Origin: a bacterium
GTDB taxonomy: Bacteria > Pseudomonadota > Gammaproteobacteria > Burkholderiales > Thiobacillaceae
Reading direction: 5' to 3'
Assembly (NCBI GenBank): GCA_009772925.1
Contig: WOUQ01000021.1
Coordinates: 1 to 34,926 of the forward strand
DNA length: 34,926 nt
In this document: one piece after another, positions 7,746 to 17,990 of the stretch
Layout of the letters: each line of letters starts with the position of its first letter
How positions within the stretch are numbered: the first letter of the stretch is position 1
Notes under the pieces: generated by a model
What the model was told of the DNA's origin: nothing
Seen by the model: the letters and a program-made list of their open reading frames with translations, nothing else
Database searches by the model: none
Position numbers and translations under genes: made by a program

Positions 7746-8417
7746 ATGAAAGTCAGAAAGCTCGTTTCTGGCGCCCTGATCGGCGCCCTTACCCTATTCG
7801 CCGCCACATCTGCCGCCGCCGCCGGCAACGCGCAGGCGGGGTCGACCAAATCCATGTTCTGCGCCGCCTGCCATGGCATAGATGGCAACGTGCCCTACCT
7901 CAGCACACGCCTTGCCGGCCAGTCCACCGCCCGCTTCCATGACAGCATGATGGGCTTCAAGGCTGGCCGGCGCGTTCACCCGGTGATGAACATCCTGACC
8001 CTGGGCCTTACCGAGCAGGATATTCGCGATCTGGGCATGTTCTATGCCAGCCAGAAACCCGCCGATCTCAAGGATGCCAGCCTCTATTGGCGCCTGGGCG
8101 GTTCGGGTGCCCTCGGCGCGGCAGTGGATGAAACCATCAAGCTGGCCAAGGCCGATGCCCGCCTCGCGGGCCGTCTTTCCGGCGGTTGCGCCAGCAAGCT
8201 GAAGGAACAACTGTGCGCCGCCACCGGTGGCCCCTGCACCTACACCGGGCGCGACATGAAAGCCGCCCATACCGGCATGAAGATTACCGAGGCCGAGTTC
8301 GCAGCGGTGGGCGAGAACTTGGTGAAGGTGCTGGATGCCTTCAAGGTGCCGGAAAAGGAGAAGAGCGAGCTTCTGGGTTTGATCCTGCCGCTGAAACCCC
8401 AGATCGTCGGGCAGTGA
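7746..8417 (+). CDS. Exported cytochrome c fused to group 1 truncated haemoglobin
   Basis: A 223-residue protein with two haem domains. A signal peptide (about 1-26, ending ATSAAAA) directs it across the membrane. Residues about 28-107 are a class I cytochrome c: the haem attachment motif is CAACH (Cys39, Cys42, His43) and the probable sixth ligand is Met81 (HPVMN), before LTEQDIRDLGMFYASQ. From about residue 111 the sequence becomes a group 1 truncated haemoglobin: LYWRLGG, CAATGGPCTYTGRDMKAAH with proximal His175, then a helix ending GLILPLKPQIV. The usual Phe-Tyr pair in helix B seems replaced by Thr130-Ile131. A role in periplasmic O2 or NO chemistry is inference. A strong ribosome site (AGGAGG) precedes the ATG. 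A hairpin follows the stop, so the gene may be monocistronic. Confidence 0.8.
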   Translation: MKVRKLVSGALIGALTLFAATSAAAAGNAQAGSTKSMFCAACHGIDGNVPYLSTRLAGQSTARFHDSMMGFKAGRRVHPVMNILTLGLTEQDIRDLGMFYASQKPADLKDASLYWRLGGSGALGAAVDETIKLAKADARLAGRLSGGCASKLKEQLCAATGGPCTYTGRDMKAAHTGMKITEAEFAAVGENLVKVLDAFKVPEKEKSELLGLILPLKPQIVGQ

Positions 8418-8425
8418 GCGACGCC

Positions 8426-8453
8426 CATGGGTCGGCCCCGAGGCCGACCCATG
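8426..8453 (+). terminator. Hairpin after the cytochrome-globin gene
   Basis: A perfect 11-bp stem (CATGGGTCGGC / GCCGACCCATG) with a six-base loop begins nine bases after the stop codon. It is not followed by a T-run, so termination strength is uncertain. Confidence 0.6.
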
Positions 8454-8471
8454 CAGGGAAAGTCGACTGGC

Positions 8472-8501
8472 TTGGGTCAGCAGACGTCGATTGCGTATAG
8501 T
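8472..8501 (+). promoter_or_regulatory. Candidate uvrA promoter
   Basis: TTGGGT (8472-8477) and TATAGT (8496-8501) are separated by 18 bases and would start transcription near 8508, about 23 bases before the uvrA ATG. I see no LexA-box (CTGT-N8-ACAG) here. Confidence 0.45.
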
Positions 8502-8530
8502 TGGCCGTTGCCTTTCCCCGCTCACCCGCC

Positions 8531-11344
<2,814 letters not shown>

Positions 11345-11382
11345 AATCCACCGCAAGCGATCGAGATCAAGGGAGCGAGGCA

Positions 11383-11625
11383 ATGCCGGTCGTATTCCGC
11401 TGGAAAGGCTGCAAGTTCTTCTTTTTCTCGAATGAAGGCGATCCGCGCGAATCGATGCATATCCACGTTCGTTGCCACGGTGCCCGCGCAAAGTATTGGC
11501 TAGACCCGGTCGCCCTGGCCGAGAACATCGGCTTCTCGGCCCATGAACTGTCGGAAATGGCCGGCGTGGTTCGCGACAATCGGATGCATATTGAAAGGGC
11601 ATGGCATGAACACTTCGGCGACTGA
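11383..11625 (+). CDS. DUF4160 family protein
   Basis: An 80-residue protein of the DUF4160 type (MPVVFRWKGCKFFFFSNEG, then MHIHVRCHGARAKYWLDP). The function is unproven. Members are nearly always encoded beside a DUF2442 protein, and the pair has been proposed as a toxin-antitoxin-like module. The ATG is preceded by GGAG. Its last 20 bases overlap the DUF2442 gene, so translation of the two is probably coupled. It lies 38 bases after uvrA. Confidence 0.85.
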   Translation: MPVVFRWKGCKFFFFSNEGDPRESMHIHVRCHGARAKYWLDPVALAENIGFSAHELSEMAGVVRDNRMHIERAWHEHFGD

Positions 11626-11860
11626 ACTGAGCTTCGATGGCGGCATGATGTGGGTCAGCCTCGCTGACGGCCGCAGGCTGGGCGTGCCTCTCGCCTATTT
11701 CCCCCGCCTGCTGGCCGCCACAACCGAGCAGTTGAAAAACTACGAGCTATCCGGTGGTGGCACCGGGATCCACTGGGATGAACTGGATGAGGACATCAGT
11801 GTGGAGGGACTGCTCATGGGAATAGGCGATCGCACGCCCGGCAATCGGATCGCCGCCTGA
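11606..11860 (+). CDS. DUF2442 family protein
   Basis: An 84-residue protein of the DUF2442 type, recognised by MWVSLADGRRLGVPLAYFPRL and the C-terminal W-DELDEDISVEGLL pattern. The start at 11606 (MNTSATELSF) lies inside the end of the DUF4160 gene. The pair probably forms a two-component module, but which partner would be toxic is not established. Confidence 0.85.
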   Translation: MNTSATELSFDGGMMWVSLADGRRLGVPLAYFPRLLAATTEQLKNYELSGGGTGIHWDELDEDISVEGLLMGIGDRTPGNRIAA

Positions 11861-11874
11861 CCACAGCCACGAGT

Positions 11875-12840
11875 TCACGCCCGCATCACATACTCCCGCA
11901 TGCGCCGCCGCATGGCCGCATCCGGCATGCGGCCCAGCCCCGCACCCATGTTCTCGTCGAGATGATCCGGGTTGGTGGTGGCCGGGATCGCGCAGGTGAC
12001 GGCGGCATGGCTCACCACCCACTTGAGGAAGAACTGCGCCCAGTTGGCGCAATCGATCTCGCCGGCCCAGGGCGGCAGGGGCCGGCCGGCCACCCGGTGG
12101 AACAGGTTGCCACCATCGAACGGGCGGTTGACCACCACCGCCACGCCGCGTTCTGCGGCCAGCCGCAGCAGTGGCTCGGCGCTCTCGTCGACGAGGTTGT
12201 AGGTGATCTGCAGCACGTCCAGGGGCTCGTCGCGCAACAATGTCGCCACCTCGTCGTGGCGCCGGCCGTGGGAGGTGGAAATGCCGATGTAACGCAGCAG
12301 ACCGCGTTCGCGCGCGGCGCGCAGCGTCTTCAGATGAGCGCGCCAGTTGAGCAGGTTGTGCACCAGCACCACGTCCAGGCCGGGCAGGCCCCACAGCCGC
12401 AGGGAATCCTCCAACTGGCGCGGCCCGCCGGCGTCCTGCGGGGTCCATATCTTGGTCGCGGCAAACACCCGCTCGCGTCCGGGCATGTCCGCCAGCAAGC
12501 GGCCCAGCAGCCATTCCGCGCGGCCGTACATGGGCGACGAATCGACCATGCCACCGCCGTGGGCGAGAAAGCGCCGCAGCACCTCGCCCCGCCGGCGCAT
12601 GGCCTCGTAGTCGTCGCCGACGTCGAAGGTCAGCCAGGTACCCAGGCCGATCACCGGCAGCGCTGGGCCGCCGCGCGGCATGGCTTTGCGCAGTCTCGGC
12701 TGCGCGCTGGCCCCGGTCGCCAGCGGCGCAATCAGCGCGGACAACAGGGCAAGCAATCGGGCGAGAAAATGTCTGCGGTGCATGGTCGCGGAGACCAGTG
12801 CCCCGGTACGAGGTTCCTTCTGAAGGCGGAGTTGCCGCAT
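11875..12840 (-). CDS. Aldo/keto reductase with Tat-type signal
   Basis: A 321-residue NAD(P)H-dependent oxidoreductase of the aldo/keto reductase superfamily. The motifs GLGTWLTFD, the catalytic Asp-Tyr region (MVDSSPMYGRAE), VLVHNLLNW and YIGISTSHGR are present. Near the N-terminus the stretch MHRRHFLARLLALL fits a twin-arginine signal (RRxFL plus a hydrophobic segment ending TGASAQ), so export of a folded, cofactor-loaded enzyme is likely. I chose the ATG at 12838-12840 because it has an excellent ribosome site (GAGGAG, three bases upstream); a start at 12783 would give a shorter signal but has no such site. The substrate is unknown. It is divergent from the toxin-antitoxin pair. Confidence 0.82.
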   Translation of the reverse strand: MRQLRLQKEPRTGALVSATMHRRHFLARLLALLSALIAPLATGASAQPRLRKAMPRGGPALPVIGLGTWLTFDVGDDYEAMRRRGEVLRRFLAHGGGMVDSSPMYGRAEWLLGRLLADMPGRERVFAATKIWTPQDAGGPRQLEDSLRLWGLPGLDVVLVHNLLNWRAHLKTLRAARERGLLRYIGISTSHGRRHDEVATLLRDEPLDVLQITYNLVDESAEPLLRLAAERGVAVVVNRPFDGGNLFHRVAGRPLPPWAGEIDCANWAQFFLKWVVSHAAVTCAIPATTNPDHLDENMGAGLGRMPDAAMRRRMREYVMRA

Positions 12841-12889
12841 GTTCTCCTCGCCGGTAGGATGATCGGTAGTATTGTGCATAGGAATAATT

Positions 12890-13114
12890 ATGCTTGTTGA
12901 AAAACTCTCCATCTCCCTGACTCCGGACAGCGTGGCTTTCATCGAAAGCTATCGGGAATCCCACGCCATCAAGAGCCGTTCCCAGGTGGTGGAACTGGCC
13001 TTGCGAAAGCTGCGCGAACAGGAACTGGAAGCGGCCTACCGCGAAGCCTCCGGCGAGAACGACCCGGCCTGGGAACAGACCGCCGCGGATGGGCTGAACG
13101 ATGAAGCGTGGTGA
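12890..13114 (+). CDS. Ribbon-helix-helix antitoxin
   Basis: A 74-residue protein with an N-terminal ribbon-helix-helix DNA-binding fold (VEKLSISLTPDSVAFIESYRE, then SRSQVVELALRKL) and an acidic C-terminus that would neutralise the toxin. The ATG at 12890 is preceded by AGGA. It overlaps the MazF-like gene by 14 bases, the classic antitoxin-first order. It probably represses its own promoter, which must lie in the 49 bases between it and the divergent reductase. Confidence 0.85.
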   Translation: MLVEKLSISLTPDSVAFIESYRESHAIKSRSQVVELALRKLREQELEAAYREASGENDPAWEQTAADGLNDEAW

Positions 13115-13439
13115 CATCTACTACGCAGACCTGAACCCCACGGTGGGTTCCGAGATCAACAAACGCCGGCCCGTCCTCATCGTCAGCAACAACGCCAACA
13201 ACCGGGCGGCCAATACGGTGACGGTGCTCCCCATCACCTCCAACATCGCCAAGGTGTTTCCCTTCGAGGTCGCGCTCTCCCGCGAGGATTCCGGGCTGAC
13301 CAAGGATTCCAAGGCCCAGGCCCAGCAGATACGCACCATCGCCAAGGAACGCATCGCCGGGCAGCCGGCGGGCTACCTCAAGGAGGAAAAGATGCGATCG
13401 GTGGACGCGGCCATCCGGCTCCACCTGGCCCTGGCCTGA
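13101..13439 (+). CDS. MazF/PemK-family toxin endoribonuclease
   Basis: A 112-residue toxin of the MazF/PemK family, which cleaves mRNA at short sequences. Diagnostic segments are MKRGDIYYADLNPTVGSEI, the KRRPVLIVSNN strand and the VLPITSNI region. Conserved Arg (RRP) and Thr/Ser (PITS) residues correspond to the usual active site. It is translated from within the end of the antitoxin gene. Confidence 0.92.
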   Translation: MKRGDIYYADLNPTVGSEINKRRPVLIVSNNANNRAANTVTVLPITSNIAKVFPFEVALSREDSGLTKDSKAQAQQIRTIAKERIAGQPAGYLKEEKMRSVDAAIRLHLALA

Positions 13440-13443
13440 CCCC

Positions 13444-13617
13444 ATGCCCGCCCCCGCCACCCTCCTCGACCTGGTTGCCCGCTTCCGCGAGCAACTGCCC
13501 GATTACAAGCGCGGCCAGTACAACGAAACCCAACTGCGGCGCGACTTCCTCGATCCCCTGTTCCGGCTGCTGGGCTGGGACAGCGAATCCCATAGGAAAT
13601 CAATTCATCAACCATAA
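13444..13617 (+). pseudogene. N-terminal stub of an Eco57I-like restriction-modification enzyme
   Basis: A 57-codon reading frame begins with residues typical of the N-terminus of large type IIG/Eco57I-like restriction-modification proteins (LLDLVARFREQLPDYKRG, then YNETQLRRDFLDPLF and LLGWD). After about residue 48 (near base 13590) the similarity stops and nine unrelated codons lead to TAA. The rest of the gene, normally around 1000 residues, is missing. It begins four bases after the toxin stop. The stub abuts the leader of the mrr-like gene, so a deletion or replacement joined the two. Confidence 0.7.
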
Positions 13618-13639
13618 ACACCCCAGCGAGGCGAATGAC

Positions 13640-14545
13640 GTGACGATCCCCGACTATCAAAGCGTGATGAAACCCTTGCTCCGGTTCACCGCGGACAAGT
13701 TGGAACACTCCCTGCGTGAAGCGGTAGACAGCCTGGCCATCGAGTTCAGGCTGACCCAGGATGAACTCAAAGAGCTCTTACCGAGTGGACAGCAATTCGT
13801 CTTTGTGAACCGTGTGGGCTGGGCGCGCACCTATTTGAAGAAGGCCGGCCTGCTTGAGAGCACGCGCAGAAGCCACTTCCAAATCACGCCGCGCGGCATG
13901 GACGTACTCAATCAAGCACCGGATCGTATTGATGTGAAATACCTCGATCAGTTCGATGAATTCAAGGAATTCCGGAACCTGAAACGTACTCGGCTGGAAG
14001 AAGCGGTCACAGACGACCTCTCCGACAACACGCCAGAAGAGGCCCTCGAAACCGCCTACAAACAGCTTCGCGACACCTTGGCGAACGACCTGTTGCTGCA
14101 ACTCAAGGGAAGTTCACCAAGCCTGTTCGAAAAAATCGTGGTGGAACTGCTGGTCAAGATGGGGTACGGCGGCAGCCGCAACGATGCGGGCAAGGCCATC
14201 GGACGCAGCGGCGACGAGGGTATCGATGGAATAATCAAGGAAGACCGACTTGGCCTGGACATCATCTACATCCAGGCCAAGCGCTGGGATGGGACGGTAG
14301 GAAGACCCGAAGTGCAGAAGTTTGCGGGTGCCTTGCAGGGTCAGCTTGCGCGCAAGGGCATCATGATCACCACCTCCGCCTTCTCAAAGGAAGCCAACGA
14401 ATATGCTTCCAGGATCGAGAACAAGATTGTGCTGATCGACGGTGAGCAAATCGCGCAATTGATGATCGACCACGGTCTGGGCGTCAGTCCCGTTGCCATC
14501 TTCGAAGTGAAAAAACTCGATTCGGATTATTTTTCGGAGCAATAG
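13640..14545 (+). CDS. mrr: Mrr-type restriction endonuclease
   Basis: A 301-residue homologue of E. coli Mrr, a type IV-like enzyme that cuts methylated DNA. The N-terminal winged-helix Mrr_N domain spans about 1-95 (TIPDYQSVMKPLLRF, GWARTYLKKAGLLE, ITPRG). The C-terminal nuclease domain has FEKIVVELLVKMGYGGS, then GDEGIDG (Asp196) and IQAKRW (Gln212, Lys214), the D...QxK form of the PD-(D/E)XK core. Translation probably starts at GTG (13640-13642), with GAGG upstream and an N-terminus matching Mrr. The gene looks intact. Base composition is lower in GC than the ribosomal cluster, consistent with acquisition. Confidence 0.9.
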   Translation: MTIPDYQSVMKPLLRFTADKLEHSLREAVDSLAIEFRLTQDELKELLPSGQQFVFVNRVGWARTYLKKAGLLESTRRSHFQITPRGMDVLNQAPDRIDVKYLDQFDEFKEFRNLKRTRLEEAVTDDLSDNTPEEALETAYKQLRDTLANDLLLQLKGSSPSLFEKIVVELLVKMGYGGSRNDAGKAIGRSGDEGIDGIIKEDRLGLDIIYIQAKRWDGTVGRPEVQKFAGALQGQLARKGIMITTSAFSKEANEYASRIENKIVLIDGEQIAQLMIDHGLGVSPVAIFEVKKLDSDYFSEQ

Positions 14546-14744
14546 CCCCCTGTATCCCGGAGGCCTCCTATCCAAAGCCATGGCATTCAGTCCATCGGCC
14601 TCCGTGATTGCTATCGTCGAGGCGAATAAGTCCCGTCCGAGCATGACATCCGACCGCCCCCCTGTCCGTCCCTATCCGGTGGCGCCGGAAGACCGCCTCC
14701 TAGTGGAGTGAGGTGACTATCCATAGATGGAAAAAGGATAAGAC
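14546..14744. other. Gap without a supported gene
   Basis: About 199 bases follow mrr. They contain the palindrome GGAGGCCTCC (14559-14568) and a 22-codon open frame from 14643 with no ribosome site. I see no promoter or gene I can support, and the composition suggests decayed sequence. Confidence 0.4.
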
Positions 14745-15011
14745 ATGATCCATGCCGACCTCCTCGCCGCCCTCGACGCCGCCCTCGCCGGTGACTGGGA
14801 TCGCGCCCACGCCATCACCCAAAAGGATGAGCGCGATCCGCTGGCCTGCTGGATCCACGCCGTGCTGCACAAGATCGAGGGGGATGTCTGCAACAGCCGC
14901 TACTGGTACGCGCGCGCAGGCCACGACTACGACGAATACCCGGATGCGCGCGAGGAACTTGCCGCCATCCGCGCCCGCTTGGCGCCGACCTTACCGGGAA
15001 TGCCCGATTGA
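14745..15011 (+). CDS. Small conserved hypothetical protein
   Basis: An 88-residue soluble protein with an alpha-helical look. Notable segments are LLAALDAALAGDWDRAH, CWIHAVLHKIEGD and SRYWYARAG, rich in Trp and His. I recognise it as a type of hypothetical protein found in Proteobacteria but cannot give a function. The ribosome site AAGGA precedes the ATG. It lies 47 bases before the HDOD gene and may be cotranscribed with it. Confidence 0.75.
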   Translation: MIHADLLAALDAALAGDWDRAHAITQKDERDPLACWIHAVLHKIEGDVCNSRYWYARAGHDYDEYPDAREELAAIRARLAPTLPGMPD

Positions 15012-15058
15012 GCCGGGTTTAACGCTATCCTTACGCGGTTTCCGCAACGAGCATCGCC

Positions 15059-15922
15059 ATGACCCCCCAGCAACTGGTCCAGGACGTCGAACATCTTTTC
15101 AGCCTGCCGGACGTGGCCATCCGCATCAACGAGCTGATCGATCAGCCCGATACCTCCATCAAGGATCTGGTGGAGGTGGTGCAACTGGACGCCGGCATCT
15201 CCACCACCGTGCTGCGCCTGGCCAACAGCGCCTGGTACGGCCTGCCCTCGAAGGTCGACAGCATTTCCCGCGCCATCACCCTGATCGGCATGAAGGCCTT
15301 GCGCGACCTGGTGCTGTCCACTTCGGTGATCACCACCTTCAAGGGCATCTCCGCGGAATTCGTCGACATGATGGATTTCTGGGACAACAGCGTCACCTGC
15401 GGCGTGGTCAGCCGCAACCTGGCCTTGAAATGCGGCGTGCGCGAATCCGAACGCATGTTCCTGGCCGGATTGCTGCACAAGGTGGGGCGCCTGGTGTTCT
15501 ACGCCAGCCGGCCGGTGCAGTACCGCCAGGTTCTGCAGGAAAAGGATTACGGCGAGGCGGCCATCATCGAGGCGGAACGCGCGGTGTTCGGCTTCACCTA
15601 TGCCGAACTGGGCGCCGCGCTGATGCGCGCCTGGCGGCTGCCGGAGTCGCTGGATGAGCTCATCGCCCATCAGTTGCGACCCGGCGAGGCGCCGCACTAC
15701 CCGCGCGAGGCGGCCATCGTGCACGTGGCGGCGGACATCGCCTTCCACATGTCGCCGGACATCAAGGCCCGCTTCGAACTGGGCGAATACAGCCTGACCT
15801 TCGACGAGGCGGCCTGGCAAGGCCTGGGCCTGGAGCGGAGCATGCTCACCGAGATCATGCAGACCTCCCTGATCCAGTCCTTCGAGCTGCTGGAAATCGT
15901 CAATCCGCGCGCCTGCGTCTGA
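15059..15922 (+). CDS. HDOD domain protein
   Basis: A 287-residue HDOD protein, a signalling relative of the HD phosphohydrolases. The HDOD core starts near LPDVAIRINELI and contains LVEVVQLDAGISTTVLRLANS and ISRAITLIGMKALRDL. At the position of the HD metal pair the sequence reads GLLHKVG (His140, Lys141) instead of GLLHDIG, so phosphodiesterase activity is unlikely. That is typical of HDOD proteins, which act as regulators. No receiver or GGDEF domain is attached. The start is the ATG at 15059. Confidence 0.88.
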   Translation: MTPQQLVQDVEHLFSLPDVAIRINELIDQPDTSIKDLVEVVQLDAGISTTVLRLANSAWYGLPSKVDSISRAITLIGMKALRDLVLSTSVITTFKGISAEFVDMMDFWDNSVTCGVVSRNLALKCGVRESERMFLAGLLHKVGRLVFYASRPVQYRQVLQEKDYGEAAIIEAERAVFGFTYAELGAALMRAWRLPESLDELIAHQLRPGEAPHYPREAAIVHVAADIAFHMSPDIKARFELGEYSLTFDEAAWQGLGLERSMLTEIMQTSLIQSFELLEIVNPRACV

Positions 15923-15975
15923 GCGCGGGCCAGGCCCATCCACCCGCACACGATTTCCGATGAACGACGATCCTG

Positions 15976-15993
15976 CGCGCGGCGCCCCGCGCG
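15976..15993 (+). repeat. GC hairpin upstream of the pseudouridine synthase
   Basis: CGCGCGG and CCGCGCG form a perfect 7-bp stem with a four-base loop, 12 bases before the next start codon. No T-run follows. It could weakly terminate the HDOD transcript or shape the next leader. Confidence 0.35.
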
Positions 15994-16005
15994 TGTAACG
16001 GCAAC

Positions 16006-16746
16006 ATGGCTGATCATCCCGAAGGCATTCGCCTCTCCAAGCTGATGTCCGAGCGCGGCCTGTGCTCGCGCCGGGAGGCAGACGCCTACATCGAACAAGG
16101 CCTGGTGTTCGTCGACGGCCAGCGCATCTCCGAACTGGGCACGCGCGTGGACCCCGACTGCCAGATTCATCTGGCCCAGCAGGCCCGCAAACAGCAGGAA
16201 CAGCGCGTCACCGTGCTGCTGCACAAGCCGGTGGGCTACGTCTCCGGGCAACCGGAACCCGGCTACCAGCCCGCCGTCACCCTGATCCGCGACGACACGC
16301 GCTGGGCGGAGGACCGCGGCCCGCGCTTCTCGCACGGCATGCTCAAGGGCCTGGCTCCGGCCGGCCGGCTGGACATCGACTCCACCGGCCTGCTTGTGCT
16401 GACGCAGGACGGCCGCATCGCCAAGCAACTCATCGGCGACGACTCGGATGTCGAAAAGGAATACCTGGTGCGGGTCTCCGGTCAGCTTTCCGAACAAGGC
16501 CTCAAGCTGCTCAACCACGGTCTCGAACTGGACGGCCGCAAGTTGCGTCCGGCGCGCGTGAGCTGGCAGAACGAGGACCAGTTGCGCTTCATCCTCAAGG
16601 AGGGCCGCAAGCGCCAGATCCGCCGCATGTGCGAACTGGTCGGCCTGCGCGTCACCGGCCTGAAGCGGGTGCGCATCGGCCAGGTCCGGCTCGGCGACCT
16701 GCCGCTTGGCCGCTGGCGGCTGCTGCGCGAGGGCGAGCGCTTTTAA
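16006..16746 (+). CDS. RsuA/RluB/RluF-family pseudouridine synthase
   Basis: A 246-residue rRNA-modifying enzyme. An N-terminal S4 RNA-binding domain ([19 protein letters not shown], about 8-60) is followed by the catalytic domain. The motif [17 protein letters not shown] places the catalytic Asp at 123, and [11 protein letters not shown] near the C-terminus is the second family hallmark. Overall shape is closest to RluF (23S rRNA U2604), but RluB and RluE cannot be excluded. Its stop overlaps by four bases the stop of the convergent RlmN-like gene. Confidence 0.88.
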   Translation: MADHPEGIRLSKLMSERGLCSRREADAYIEQGLVFVDGQRISELGTRVDPDCQIHLAQQARKQQEQRVTVLLHKPVGYVSGQPEPGYQPAVTLIRDDTRWAEDRGPRFSHGMLKGLAPAGRLDIDSTGLLVLTQDGRIAKQLIGDDSDVEKEYLVRVSGQLSEQGLKLLNHGLELDGRKLRPARVSWQNEDQLRFILKEGRKRQIRRMCELVGLRVTGLKRVRIGQVRLGDLPLGRWRLLREGERF

Positions 16747-17819
16747 GCGGTACCGGTTGTGCTTTGCCGTGCGAGCGGGCTTGCATCCGGCGCCGCAACC
16801 GGCCGGGCAGGCTCGATCGGGAATTCGGCGGCGCGCGCGCGCAACTGGCCGCAGCCGCCCTGCACATCCTGGCCGACCGAGTTGCGCAGGCGGGTGAGGA
16901 TGCCGCGCCGGTTGAGCAGGCCCGCGAGTCGGACGGCGTGTTCCCAGGCCGGTCGCTGGAAACCGAAGCCCTCGTTGGCGTTGTAGGGGATGAAATTCAT
17001 CATCGCGTACTTGCCGGCGAGCAGGCGGGCGATGCCCTCCACCTCGTCCTCGCTATCGTTGACGCCGGCCAGCAGGGTCCACTGGTACTGGATGGGATAG
17101 CCGGTGGCGCGGGCATAGCGCTCGGCGCGTTCCACCAGTTCCTCCGGCGGCAGCGGCGGCGCCTTCGGCAGCAGGCGGGCGCGCAGTTCCGCGCGCGTGG
17201 AATGCAGGGAGATGGCCAGGGCGGGCTTCACCGGCCCCAGCGGCAGGCGCTCGAACACGCGGCGGTCGCCGACCGTGGAGAACACCAGGTTCTTGTGGCC
17301 GATGCCGCCCTCCGTGCCGAGGAACTCGATGGCCTCCAGGACGTTGTCCAGGTTGTGCGCCGGTTCGCCCATGCCCATGAACACCACCCGCCGCACCGTC
17401 CGGCGCGCGCGCGCCAGGACCACCTGGGCGACGATCTCGGCGGAGCCGAGCTGGCGTTGCAGGCCGTCCCGCCCGGTCATGCAGAACAGGCAGCCGACGG
17501 CGCAGCCCACCTGGGTGGAGACGCAGAGGCCGCCGCGCGGCAGCAGCACGCCCTCGACGTTCTGGCCATCCGCGAGCCGCAGCAACAGACGGGAGGAACT
17601 GTCCCCGCCCGCGTGCTCGGAAAGCAGCCGCACCAGGCCAGCCAATTCCCGTTGCAGCTCGGGCCAGGCGGCGCGCACGCGGGCGGGCAGACCATCCAGG
17701 GGAGAGCGTTGTCCCTGCGCGGGCGCGAGCGCCTGGCCCCAGCCGCGCAGCAGGCGGTGCTCGTGCATGGGCTTGGCGCCGAGGTCGCGCAGGCGCCGGC
17801 GGAGTTCTTCGATGCGCAT
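16743..17819 (-). CDS. RlmN/Cfr-family radical SAM RNA methyltransferase
   Basis: A 358-residue radical SAM enzyme of the family that methylates C2 or C8 of an adenosine in 23S rRNA or tRNA. The cluster motif is CAVGCLFC (Cys106, Cys110, Cys113). The two catalytic cysteines of RlmN have counterparts: Cys99 (LCVSTQVGC) and Cys323 (GGCGQL). Other family segments are FMGMGEP, SLHST and [12 protein letters not shown]. The residues after the cluster ([11 protein letters not shown]) differ from the canonical RlmN STAQQGFNRNL or ATGQQGFNRN form, so it may be a second, divergent copy beside a standard rlmN elsewhere. I chose the ATG at 17817-17819; a GTG six codons upstream is possible. No ribosome site is clear. 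Confidence 0.82.
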   Translation of the reverse strand: MRIEELRRRLRDLGAKPMHEHRLLRGWGQALAPAQGQRSPLDGLPARVRAAWPELQRELAGLVRLLSEHAGGDSSSRLLLRLADGQNVEGVLLPRGGLCVSTQVGCAVGCLFCMTGRDGLQRQLGSAEIVAQVVLARARRTVRRVVFMGMGEPAHNLDNVLEAIEFLGTEGGIGHKNLVFSTVGDRRVFERLPLGPVKPALAISLHSTRAELRARLLPKAPPLPPEELVERAERYARATGYPIQYQWTLLAGVNDSEDEVEGIARLLAGKYAMMNFIPYNANEGFGFQRPAWEHAVRLAGLLNRRGILTRLRNSVGQDVQGGCGQLRARAAEFPIEPARPVAAPDASPLARQSTTGTA

Positions 17820-17990
17820 GGCGGCGCATGCTAACACCCACCCGGCCGCGCGACGCGGCGTTGCGCGAAGTCCATACGCGGCGGCTGGATCGCCTCACCG
17901 AGGCGGTCAGGCGGAGCGCGCCTGGCGGCACACGGGGATAATGGCGTTTTCGCATGCCCGCCCGGGCCGCTCGCGGCCACCCCACCCGAC

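Noticed and set aside
8454-8530. LexA-binding site before uvrA
   Set aside because: I found no CTGT-N8-ACAG pattern, so SOS control is not supported by the sequence.
14643-14711. A 22-codon open frame after mrr
   Set aside because: No ribosome site, no similarity and proline-rich by composition; chance is sufficient.
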